In this document: piece by piece, positions 56,241-64,000 of the stretch
How the letters are laid out: the number at the start of each line of letters is the position of its first letter
Position numbering within the stretch: the first letter of the stretch is position 1
DNA from: RHKX01 sp041393495
Lineage (GTDB): Bacteria > Actinomycetota > Thermoleophilia > Solirubrobacterales > 70-9
Assembly (NCBI GenBank): GCA_041393495.1
Contig: JAWKKA010000007.1
Span: 1-64,000 of the forward strand
Length of the DNA stretch: 64,000 nt
Direction of reading: 5' to 3'
Program-made: the position numbers and the translations under genes
Notes under the pieces: model-generated
Told to the model about the DNA's origin: nothing
Databases searched by the model: none
What the model saw: the letters and a program-made list of their open reading frames with translations, nothing else

Positions 56241-56246
56241 ATCCTA
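56241..56246 (-). promoter_or_regulatory. -10 element of the suf regulator, leaderless type
   Basis: TAGGAT on the minus strand, 7 nt before the GTG at 56233, overlapping the preceding gene's stop codon. Confidence 0.5.
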
Positions 56247-56894
56247 GCGATCGGGTCGGCTTTGTACCTCCTGCAGCCGCTGCTTGATCAACCGCCACGG
56301 GTGGATCGCGACCCGCCCCGAGGCGGCGCTGTGCAACACCCGCCCCAGCGGCGTGCCGGCGACGTCGCCGGCCGGTACCTCCAAGACCAGCTCCAGGTAG
56401 CCGTCCGGGGTGCGCCGCGGCTCGACCGAGTCGGCGGCGATCGAGCGGAACAGCTCGATCGCCTCGGCGTTCTCCTCGAGGACCAGCGCCACGAACCGCT
56501 CGATCCCGTTCTCGGTGGCCCGCTCGGCCAGCCGCTCGAGGATGGCCGTCCCCGCGCCCAGGCCCTGCCAGTCGTCGACCACCACGACCGCCACCTCGGC
56601 CGTGTCGGGCTCGAGACCGCGGACGTAGCGGGCCACGCCGACCGGGGCGCCGTCGAGATCGACGGCGATCACGGCTTCGTGGTCGCGGTGGTCGACCTCG
56701 GTCAGGTAGGCGAGGTCGGTCGCGGAGAGGCGGTCGAGCGAGGAGAAGAAGCGTCGGTAGCGAGACTCGGGGCTGAGCCTCGCGAAGCCGTCGGCGAGCG
56801 CCGCCTTGTCGTCCGGCCGGACCTCCCGCAACTCGATCCAGGCGCCGTTGCGGAGCTGCCTGCGCGTCGGTGGATGTGATGTCGGATCCGCCAT
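56244..56894 (-). CDS. GNAT-family N-acetyltransferase
   Basis: 216 residues. IELREVRPDDKAALADGFARLSPESRYRRFF is the opening seen in Pat/AcsA-regulating-type GNATs; then VIAVDLDGAPVGVARYVR, AEVAVVVVDDWQGLGAGTAILERLAERA (acetyl-CoA loop Q-G-L-G-A-G) and FVALVLEENAEAIELFRS. It lacks the extra cyclic-nucleotide domain of protein acetyltransferase Pat. Substrate unknown, protein lysine possible. It ends 10 nt before the Rrf2 start; its stop overlaps that gene's promoter. Confidence 0.82.
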   Translation of the reverse strand: MADPTSHPPTRRQLRNGAWIELREVRPDDKAALADGFARLSPESRYRRFFSSLDRLSATDLAYLTEVDHRDHEAVIAVDLDGAPVGVARYVRGLEPDTAEVAVVVVDDWQGLGAGTAILERLAERATENGIERFVALVLEENAEAIELFRSIAADSVEPRRTPDGYLELVLEVPAGDVAGTPLGRVLHSAASGRVAIHPWRLIKQRLQEVQSRPDR

Positions 56895-56988
56895 CGTCGA
56901 TCCCGGTGGGGCGACCGCCGGGATCGGGGACGGTACCGGCGCGGGCTACCGCCCGGGATCGGGGCGGCCACCCGAGGGCGACGGCGCC

Positions 56989-57618
56989 TCAGGGCTCGAT
57001 CAGGCCGCGGCGGATCGCATAGCGGACGAGCTCGACGCGGTCGCGCATCCCGAGCTTGCGCATCGCGTTCGAGCGGTGGTTCTCGGCGGTCTTCTCGGCG
57101 AGGCCGAGGATCTCGGCGATCTCCCGGTTCGTGTGCGCCTCGGCAACGAGCTTGACGACCTCCTCCTCGCGCGGCGTCAGCTCCTCGCCGCGGTTCTCAC
57201 CGCCGTCGAGGACGTCGCGGATCAGCGCCTGCTGGGCCTCCGGGGTCAGAAACGGCTCGCCGCGCTCGACCGCGCGGATCGCGTCGATCAGCTCGCGATC
57301 GGCGGCCCGCTTGAGGACGTAGCCGGAGGCGCCCGCCTTCAACGCCTCGAACAGGTAGCGCTCCTCGTCGTGCATCGACAGCATCAGCACCGATACCTCG
57401 GGTGCGGAGTCGCGGATCGCCCGGGTCGCCTCGAGGCCGCCCATCCGCGGCATCTTCACGTCGAGGATCGCGAGATCGGGCCGGTCGGCGATCGCCCGGT
57501 CGCGGGCCTCGATCCCGTCGCCGGCCTCGGCCACGACGTCGATCCCGTCCTCGCTCTCGAGCAGCTTGCGCAGACCCGAGCGGACGATCCCGTGGTCGTC
57601 GGCGATCAGGACGCGCAT
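56989..57618 (-). CDS. NarL/LuxR-type response regulator
   Basis: 209 residues. Receiver: VLIADDHGIVRSGLRKLLE (acidic pocket DD), phospho-aspartate in LAILDVKMPRMGG (about 54), Thr/Ser switch VLMLSMHDEERY and lysine in SGYVLKRAADREL. LuxR helix-turn-helix: LTPREEEVVKLVAEAHTNREIAEILGLAEKTAENH. Start overlaps the 3' end of the kinase gene by 13 nt, so the pair is co-translated. Target genes are not evident; htpX, divergent from the kinase, is a candidate. Confidence 0.92.
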   Translation of the reverse strand: MRVLIADDHGIVRSGLRKLLESEDGIDVVAEAGDGIEARDRAIADRPDLAILDVKMPRMGGLEATRAIRDSAPEVSVLMLSMHDEERYLFEALKAGASGYVLKRAADRELIDAIRAVERGEPFLTPEAQQALIRDVLDGGENRGEELTPREEEVVKLVAEAHTNREIAEILGLAEKTAENHRSNAMRKLGMRDRVELVRYAIRRGLIEP

Positions 57619-58625
57619 GCCGGCTCCTGCTCTGCGGTCGCCGTGTTCATCGCCTCCCCATCGGCAGATCGGGCATGCAGCGTTACCCGCGTGCCGGCGC
57701 CGGGCGCGGATTCGACGGTCAGCTCGCCGCCGCAGAGCAGCGCCCGCTCGCGCATCCCGGCGATCCCGAGGCGCTCGCTCTCGCGACCGCCCTCCCATCC
57801 GACCCCATCGTCGGCGATCCGCAGCTCGATCGCGTCGCCGCTGCCGATCAGCCGGACGCGGAGGTGTTGGGCGTCGGCGTGCTGGACGACGTTGGTCACG
57901 GCCTCCTGTGCGACCCGGTAGGCGACGAGCTGAATCGTCTCCGGCAGCGCGTCGACGTCGCCCTCGACCTCGAAGCCGGTGGCGATCGGGGCCTCGCGCC
58001 CGACTTCCTCGACCAGGGTCGCGAGCGCCGCCTTCAACCCGAGGTCGTCGAGGGTCGTCGGTCGCAGCCCGCGGGCGAGGTCGAGCAGCTCGCGCATCGC
58101 GCGCGAGATCAGCTCGCCGATCGCGCCGAGCTCCTCGGCGGCGTCGGCGTCGTCGGTCTGCCGCCGCACCGCCTCGAGCCTGAGCAGCAGCGCCGTCAGC
58201 GCCTGGTTGACCTCGTCGTGGAGGTCGCGCGCGATCCGCTCCCGCTCCCGCTCCTGGGCGCTCAACGCCGCCCCGGCGGCGCTCCGGCGCTCGCTCTCGA
58301 GCCGCTCGAGCAGCGAGTGGAACGAGCGTTCGAGGCTGACGACCTCCCCGGGCCCGTCGCTGATCTCCGGCGTCGGCGGTGGCTTGCTCAGGTCGGCCGA
58401 CTGCATCTCGACGACGAGCCGCTCGAGCGGCTCGAACCGGCGCGCGAGCAGCCAGATGTTGACCGCGACCGTAGCCGCGAGCGCGAAGCCGAGGACGAGG
58501 CCGATCGAGGCGCTGTCGCGGAGGGGGCTGTCGGGGTTCGAGGCGATCCCGGCGGCGATCACCGCCGCCGCGATCAGCAGCAGGTTGACGACGAGGACCT
58601 GGGTGAGAAGCGTTCCGCGACGCAT
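57606..58625 (-). CDS. HisKA_3-type sensor histidine kinase
   Basis: 339 residues. Two membrane helices (about 8-30 and 42-63) flank a very short outer loop, so it probably senses membrane or intracellular change. HAMP-like linker, then RERIARDLHDEVNQALTALLL with the phosphorylated histidine, LARGLRPTTLDDLGLKAAL, and the HATPase: VAYRVAQEAVTNVVQHADA (N box) and IADDGVGW...LGIAGMRERALLCGG. This is the NarX/DesK class paired with the NarL-type regulator encoded next. ATG at 58625 chosen over 58649 because MRRGTLL starts the first helix; either is possible. Confidence 0.9.
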   Translation of the reverse strand: MRRGTLLTQVLVVNLLLIAAAVIAAGIASNPDSPLRDSASIGLVLGFALAATVAVNIWLLARRFEPLERLVVEMQSADLSKPPPTPEISDGPGEVVSLERSFHSLLERLESERRSAAGAALSAQERERERIARDLHDEVNQALTALLLRLEAVRRQTDDADAAEELGAIGELISRAMRELLDLARGLRPTTLDDLGLKAALATLVEEVGREAPIATGFEVEGDVDALPETIQLVAYRVAQEAVTNVVQHADAQHLRVRLIGSGDAIELRIADDGVGWEGGRESERLGIAGMRERALLCGGELTVESAPGAGTRVTLHARSADGEAMNTATAEQEPACAS

Positions 58626-58720
58626 CGCTCCCCTGATCGACCGGCGCAACCGCTCGCATTAGCGCGATTAGGGACGCGTTAGTCGGGTTTGCAACCATTG
58701 CTCTCTCACCGACACGCCAC

Positions 58721-58726
58721 AGGAGG
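58721..58726 (+). promoter_or_regulatory. Strong Shine-Dalgarno site of htpX
   Basis: AGGAGG 7 nt before the ATG at 58734, one of few consensus ribosome sites in the window and decisive for this start. Confidence 0.8.
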
Positions 58727-58733
58727 CACGCCG

Positions 58734-59597
58734 ATGACGACGACACGCAGCTCAAACTTCGCAGCCGGGCTCCGGACCACGCTGCTTCTGGCCGGCCTGA
58801 CCGGCCTGCTCGTCGTCATCGGCGCGCTGATCGGCGGCCCCGACACGGCGCTGCTGTTCCTCGTGATCGCCGCGGTGATGAACCTCGGCGTCTACTGGTT
58901 CAGCGACAAGATCGCGCTCGCCAGCGCCGGCGCCAAGCCGATCAGCGAGCAGGAGGCGCCGCAGATCTACGCGATGGTCCGCGAGCTGACGACGGCGGCG
59001 AAGATGCCGATGCCGGCGATCTACCTGATCCCGCAGGACCAGCCGAACGCGTTCGCGACCGGCCGCAGCCCGGACAAGGCGGCCGTGGCCGTCACCGCCG
59101 GGATCACCAGGCTGCTGTCGCCCGACGAGCTGCGCGGCGTCATCGCTCACGAGCTCGCCCACATCCGCAACCGGGACACGCTGATCCAGGCGGTCGCGGC
59201 GACGATCGGCGGCGCGATCACCTACCTCGGCTACATGCTGTTCTGGTTCGGTGGGGACGACGACAGCCCGCTGAGCCTGGTCGCCTCGCTGTTGCTCGTC
59301 CTGCTGGCTCCGATCGCGGCTTCGATCATCCAGCTTGCGATCTCGCGGCAGCGCGAGTACAGCGCCGACGCCACGGGCGCGCAGATCTGCGGCAACCCCG
59401 AGAGCCTCGCCTCGGCCCTGCTGCGGCTCGACGAGGGCTCGAAGGCGGTGCCGATGAAGGTCAACGAGGCGACCGAGTGCCTCTACATCGTCAAGCCGCT
59501 CTCCGGCGGCCGCGGGCTCACGAGCCTGTTCAGCACCCATCCACCGATCGAGGAGCGGGTCCGGCGCCTGCGCCAGATGCGGCCGGCGCTCGGTTGA
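58734..59597 (+). CDS. htpX: HtpX-like M48 membrane metalloprotease
   Basis: 287 residues. Four membrane segments (about 11-30, 31-52, 152-170 and 180-198). Zinc motif VIAHELAHIRNRD (HExxH) with the third ligand in REYSADATGAQICGNPESLASALLRL (E-x-x-A-D). It degrades damaged membrane proteins; in many bacteria it is a stress gene. ATG with AGGAGG. Divergent from the two-component system, whose gap of about 110 bp is AT-richer than its flanks, so the kinase-regulator pair may control it. Confidence 0.9.
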   Translation: MTTTRSSNFAAGLRTTLLLAGLTGLLVVIGALIGGPDTALLFLVIAAVMNLGVYWFSDKIALASAGAKPISEQEAPQIYAMVRELTTAAKMPMPAIYLIPQDQPNAFATGRSPDKAAVAVTAGITRLLSPDELRGVIAHELAHIRNRDTLIQAVAATIGGAITYLGYMLFWFGGDDDSPLSLVASLLLVLLAPIAASIIQLAISRQREYSADATGAQICGNPESLASALLRLDEGSKAVPMKVNEATECLYIVKPLSGGRGLTSLFSTHPPIEERVRRLRQMRPALG

Positions 59598-59662
59598 GGA
59601 TCGCGAGCCCGCCATCGGCGACGGTGATCGACCCGTCGGGCCCGCGGCACCGTCCCCGTCGC

Positions 59663-59668
59663 TATACT
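59663..59668 (+). promoter_or_regulatory. -10 element, leaderless type
   Basis: TATACT, 10 nt, then the ATG at 59679; ACTT-TCTG-AAGT forms a small palindrome across the region. Confidence 0.5.
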
Positions 59669-59678
59669 TTCTGAAGTA

Positions 59679-60881
<1,203 letters not shown>

Positions 60882-60913
60882 GGATCCGGCGATCGCCGGC
60901 CGCGCCGGTGGTC

Positions 60914-60919
60914 TAGTCT
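60914..60919 (+). promoter_or_regulatory. -10 element, leaderless type
   Basis: TAGTCT, 7 nt, then the ATG of the MoaD-like gene at 60927. Confidence 0.5.
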
Positions 60920-60926
60920 GCCGCCG

Positions 60927-61238
60927 ATGCCGAAGGTGAAGGTCCCACCCGTGCTCCGCTCCCAGACCGGGGGCGAGTCGGTCGTCGACGTCGAGGGCGA
61001 CGACGTCGGCAGCGTCCTGCGCGGACTCGCCGCGCAGCATCCCGGCGTCAGCGGGCAGCTCTTCGACGACGCCGGCGAGCTCAACCGCTACGTCAACGTC
61101 TACCTGAACGACGAGGACGTCCGCCTGCTCGATGGGCTCGGGACCGGCGTGGCCGCGACCGACACGGTCGTGATCCTGCCGGCGATGGCCGGCGGCGCAT
61201 CGATGGGGAAGCCGCGCGGCTCGACGCGCGGCTGCTGA
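60927..61238 (+). CDS. MoaD/ThiS/CysO-like sulfur carrier with C-terminal extension
   Basis: 103 residues, ubiquitin-like fold: KVPPVLRSQTGG, VDVEGDDVGSVLRGLAAQHPGV, LNRYVNVYLNDEDVR and DTVVILPAMAGG. The usual carrier ends right at GG, but here 13 more residues follow (ASMGKPRGSTRGC). Some ThiS/CysO-like carriers are made with such tails and cut by a JAMM peptidase, which is not seen nearby. The C-terminal cysteine is unusual. The rhodanese-MoeB gene 45 nt upstream is the likely activating enzyme. Confidence 0.82.
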   Translation: MPKVKVPPVLRSQTGGESVVDVEGDDVGSVLRGLAAQHPGVSGQLFDDAGELNRYVNVYLNDEDVRLLDGLGTGVAATDTVVILPAMAGGASMGKPRGSTRGC

Positions 61239-61298
61239 AGCCGGTCCCGGGAGCCGGTTAGCGCGACTTCGCGTCGGCGGGCTCGGCGCGCCGGCCCG

Positions 61299-62399
61299 CT
61301 ACGGCGTGCCGCCGGCCAGGTCGGTGTAAGCGACCCAGGCCGGCTTGCTGTCGCGGTCGGCGTCGACGAGGCCGGCGCTGGCGCACCATCCGCACTCGCC
61401 GACCGAGCTCTCGGTCGAGTCGTGCCACGTGTACCAGACGACCCCGTCGAGCCCGAGCTCGTCGCGGCGGTCGCTGAGCTCGCCGAAGCTCTTCGCGAGC
61501 AGGTCGGCCTGCTCGTCGGGCGTCTTCGCGAGGTCGTTGCCGCTCTTCGGGCTCGAGCCCCAGCCGATCTCGGTCGCCCACAGCGGCGCGTCGCTGCCGG
61601 CGTCGTCGACCGCCTTGCGGGTCTTGACGACCTGTCCGATCACGGCGTCGACATCGGGTCCGTACGGATGGACGCCGACGACGTCGACCGCTTCGTCGAC
61701 GCCATCGACGGCGTAGAGCTCGCGGAGGAAGTCGTAGGAGACGATCGCGCCGTCCGACTGCGGCGTCGCGAACATCCCCGCGCTCATCACCCGCGCGTCG
61801 CCGTCCCCCTCGTGAATCAGCTTCGCCGACCGCGTCAGCAGCTCGGCGTAGGCGGCGGGATCGGGGGTCGGCGACCAGAACGTCGACGAGTTCGGCTCGT
61901 TCCAGATCTCCCACTCGCGGATCGGCTCCGGGTCGACATCCGGATTCGACGCCGCGAAGCTCGCCCAGAACTCGCCGCCGCTCCCGTAGCGGGCGACGGC
62001 CGCCTTCAGGAAGTCGGCCCACGCGTCGAAGGCCTTGTCGTCGTTGGTCGGGGCGTCGGTGGGCGACCCCGCGTAGGCCGCGGGGGTCCCGTAGACGGTG
62101 ACCAGCGGCTCGAGGCCGGCGATCGCGAGCTCGGTCAGGATCTGGTCGCTGCCGGTCCAGGCGTAGGACCCCTTCGTGGCCTCGATCGCCGACCACTGGA
62201 GCACGACCCGCACGGTCCCGAGCCCGCCGGCCCGCATCCGCTCGTAGTCGGCGCTGCTCTGCGGCCCCTCCGGCGCGACGCCGAAGAACGGGTCGGCAGC
62301 CACCTCGGAGTCGTCGTCGCCGCAGCCGGCGAGCACCGTCAGCGCGCAGAGCGCTACGAGGGTGGCCGCAGCCGCCGTGAGCCGTCCGGTCCGCCTCAC
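61299..62399 (-). CDS. Secreted glycoside hydrolase (clan A, GH39/GH5-like)
   Basis: 366 residues. Lipoprotein signal ending LTVLAGCGDD. TIM-barrel clues: a first strand in FFGVAPEG, VRVVLQWSAIEATKGSYAWTGSD, the acid/base glutamate in EWEIWNEPNSS and the nucleophile glutamate in PLWATEIGWGSS; WYTWHDSTE lies near the end. GH39 or GH5 relatives act on xylosides, mannans or glucans, but the family cannot be fixed. It likely trims an extracellular glycan. ATG overlaps the stop of the gene upstream (62396), so it is coupled to it. Confidence 0.78.
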   Translation of the reverse strand: MRRTGRLTAAAATLVALCALTVLAGCGDDDSEVAADPFFGVAPEGPQSSADYERMRAGGLGTVRVVLQWSAIEATKGSYAWTGSDQILTELAIAGLEPLVTVYGTPAAYAGSPTDAPTNDDKAFDAWADFLKAAVARYGSGGEFWASFAASNPDVDPEPIREWEIWNEPNSSTFWSPTPDPAAYAELLTRSAKLIHEGDGDARVMSAGMFATPQSDGAIVSYDFLRELYAVDGVDEAVDVVGVHPYGPDVDAVIGQVVKTRKAVDDAGSDAPLWATEIGWGSSPKSGNDLAKTPDEQADLLAKSFGELSDRRDELGLDGVVWYTWHDSTESSVGECGWCASAGLVDADRDSKPAWVAYTDLAGGTP

Positions 62400-62755
62400 C
62401 GCAAGTAGTGCGCGAGGGACCGACGGCGGAGCATCGTGGCGAGGGCGAGCGCGAGCAGGGCGGCGAGGCCGACGGCGATCGACGTCGGGGTCGCGTCGAG
62501 CGCGTCGCCGAGCGCGGCGAGCGGGCCGGCCGGCGGGTCGGTCTCGCCGACGACGCCGCGCTGGACGCCGTGGCCGGGCGCGGCCCCCGCGCGGGCGTCC
62601 GGCGCGGCGGTGTTGTCGGTCTGATGGACGCCGGGGAGCTGGAGGACGTACTCATCGCTGGCCGGGGCCGCCGACGCCGCCGGGGCAGGGACGAGGATCA
62701 GCGCCGCTACGATCGCGAGCGTCAGCCGGGCCTTCGGTCGGGTCGGGCGATCCAT
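62396..62755 (-). CDS. Secreted protein with C-terminal membrane anchor
   Basis: 119 residues; family not recognised. Signal peptide (LTLAIVAALILVPAPAASA), a short polar and glycine-rich mature part (QLPGVHQTDNTA, GHGVQRGVVG) and one C-terminal helix (SIAVGLAALLALALATML) with RRR after it. ATG placed by a TATCTT box 10 nt upstream. Translationally coupled to the glycoside hydrolase gene. May be a cell-surface anchor or partner of that enzyme. Confidence 0.6.
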   Translation of the reverse strand: MDRPTRPKARLTLAIVAALILVPAPAASAAPASDEYVLQLPGVHQTDNTAAPDARAGAAPGHGVQRGVVGETDPPAGPLAALGDALDATPTSIAVGLAALLALALATMLRRRSLAHYLR

Positions 62756-62765
62756 CGGGCGTCAG

Positions 62766-62771
62766 AAGATA
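62766..62771 (-). promoter_or_regulatory. -10 element, leaderless type
   Basis: TATCTT on the minus strand, 10 nt before the ATG at 62755. The plus-strand gene starts at 62772, directly beside it. Confidence 0.45.
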
Positions 62772-64000
62772 GTGAAAGCAACAGCAGCGGCCCTCGCCTG
62801 GATCGCGCGGCAGGCGCCGGCGATCGCCGTCGCCGTGATCGTCGTCGCGCTCGCCCTCGCCAGCGGCGGCTACGGCGGCGCCGCGCTCGGGATCGCGACG
62901 GTGGCCGTCTGGGTCGGCTTCGTCGTCGCCGCGCTCGGGCCGGGCCGCGAGCGACTGCTCGGCCGCTCGTTCCTGCTCGCCGCCGCCGCGCTCGCGCTGA
63001 TCGCGGTCCTCGCGGCGTTCTCGCTCGGCTGGACGCTCGACCGCGGGACCGGTTTCAGTGACGTCGTCAGGCTGGCCGCCTACCTGGGCGCCTTCGGGCT
63101 CGGCGGGCTGCTGCTCGGACCGGGCAGCGGGCGCTCGGCGCTGGTCGGCCTCGCCTTCGGGCTCGTCGCGGTCTGCCTGGTGGCGCTCGGCTCGCGCCTG
63201 CTCGGGATCGGCGGTGGCGACGCCGAGCTCGTCGCCTCGATGCCGAGCTCGGCCGGTCGGCTCAGCTATCCGATCGGCTACTGGAACGCGCTCGGTGCGC
63301 TGGCCGCGATGGCGGTGCCGGTCCTCGTCTGGATCGCCTCCGAGGGTCGGAGCCGGTCGGCCTGTGCGCTCGGGCTGGCCGCGATGCCGCCGGTGCTGCT
63401 GACCGCCTACATGACCTCGTCGCGGGGAGCCCTGATCGCCGCGGCGATCGGGGCCGTCGTGGCGATCGCCGCCGCCCGGTCGCGGAGCCGGGCCCTCGCC
63501 GCCCTCGTCGCCGGGTCGATCGCGGCGGCTCCGTCGCTGATCGCGGCGACGTTCGGCGACGGGATCCTCGACGAGCCGCTGACGACGCCGGGGCGGGCCG
63601 AGCTCGTCGTCGTCGCGACGCTCGGCCTCGGCATCGTCCTCGCGCTCGTCATCGGCCCGCCCGCCGTCGGGCGCGGCAGCACGATCAGGATCGCCGGGCT
63701 GCGGATGCGGCACGCGCTCGTCGCCGCGCTGGCCGTCGCCGCCGCGCTGATCGCGCTCGCCGGCCCCGCCGAGATCGCCGGTGACTTCGCCGCCACGTCG
63801 GGCCGCGAGGCCACCTCGGGCGGCGATCAGCTCTCGGTTACCGGGTCGGGAAGGGCGCAGTTCTGGTCGGCCGCCCTCGAGGCGTTCCGCGACGATCCCC
63901 TGAAGGGGATCGGGGCCGGTGGCTTCGGCCTCTGGTGGAACATGCACGGCAGCCTCGAGACCCCGGTGCAGAACGCGCACTCCGAGCCGCTCGAGCTCCT
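62772..64000 (+). CDS. O-antigen ligase/polymerase-like membrane protein (3' truncated)
   Basis: At least 409 residues; runs past the end of the window. About ten hydrophobic helices are visible, with periplasmic-loop motifs of the Wzy/WaaL class: RLSYPIGYWNALGALAAMAVP, YMTSSRGALIAA, and GSGRAQFWSAALEAFRDDPLKGIGAGGFGLWW followed by QNAHSEPLELL; the last is the O-antigen-ligase-like signature. It would join or polymerise glycans outside the membrane. GTG at 62772, 16 nt from the divergent gene. Links functionally to the glycosyltransferase and glycoside hydrolase genes. Confidence 0.8.
   Translation, partial: MKATAAALAWIARQAPAIAVAVIVVALALASGGYGGAALGIATVAVWVGFVVAALGPGRERLLGRSFLLAAAALALIAVLAAFSLGWTLDRGTGFSDVVRLAAYLGAFGLGGLLLGPGSGRSALVGLAFGLVAVCLVALGSRLLGIGGGDAELVASMPSSAGRLSYPIGYWNALGALAAMAVPVLVWIASEGRSRSACALGLAAMPPVLLTAYMTSSRGALIAAAIGAVVAIAAARSRSRALAALVAGSIAAAPSLIAATFGDGILDEPLTTPGRAELVVVATLGLGIVLALVIGPPAVGRGSTIRIAGLRMRHALVAALAVAAALIALAGPAEIAGDFAATSGREATSGGDQLSVTGSGRAQFWSAALEAFRDDPLKGIGAGGFGLWWNMHGSLETPVQNAHSEPLEL

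Overview
The window is about 64 kb of very GC-rich DNA (roughly 70% or more by eye). It is densely packed, with many start/stop overlaps and a strong G/C third-position bias. The gene content points to a high-GC actinobacterium: leaderless-type promoters, Suf-type Fe-S assembly with a Rieske-like protein, an AddAB-like helicase-nuclease pair, a wax ester synthase/DGAT, HxlR and Rrf2 regulators, a ParA-like ATPase and copper-linked oxidase assembly genes. My best guess is the Thermoleophilia/Solirubrobacterales lineage, but that placement is inference. No rRNA, tRNA, CRISPR array, transposase or integrase was recognised.

Layout. 0-6 kb: the 3' end of a nucleotidyltransferase, thrB, parA, small membrane and lipoproteins, then divergent ric and gdhA. 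6-16 kb: a penicillin-binding protein, an HxlR regulator and an addB-addA-cyclotransferase operon. 16-20 kb: an unknown gene, a GNAT-HAD pair, fxsA and sufT. 20.2-23.5 kb: an accessory island with slightly richer AT: GIY-YIG/DUF2075 helicase plus MazG, a truncated AbiEi-like gene and VapBC. 23.5-28.3 kb: two RibD/DHFR-like reductases, a 0.6 kb block of palindromic and tandem repeats, and a VOC-epimerase-SDR operon. 28.4-41 kb: a secreted S15 hydrolase with an RTX tail, P450, heme A synthase, a Cys-rich secreted protein, a permease, WS/DGAT divergent from an M28 peptidase, an RDD protein and ispH. 41-47 kb: a copper and cytochrome-oxidase assembly neighbourhood (SCO1, PCuAC, cupredoxins, a large membrane protein and two mini membrane proteins). 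47-56.3 kb: the suf cluster on the minus strand, split in two by a plus-strand glycosyltransferase/sulfotransferase pair; sufB carries three single-base deletions. 56-64 kb: an acetyltransferase, a two-component system, htpX, a rhodanese-MoeB fusion with a MoaD-like partner, a secreted glycoside hydrolase and the start of an O-antigen-ligase-like gene cut by the window end.

Four observations stand out. (1) At four unrelated genes the 3' end, including the stop codon, is tandemly duplicated just downstream. (2) At about 17 genes a TANNNT hexamer sits 6-10 nt before the start codon with no Shine-Dalgarno sequence, which suggests leaderless mRNAs; two divergent pairs share a promoter built this way. 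(3) An apparent two-gene defence-type module couples a GIY-YIG/DUF2075 ATPase to a MazG pyrophosphohydrolase. (4) There are two families of palindromic intergenic elements: a 73-bp-period array with a compensatory stem change, and a 44-bp palindrome present twice, 37 kb apart.
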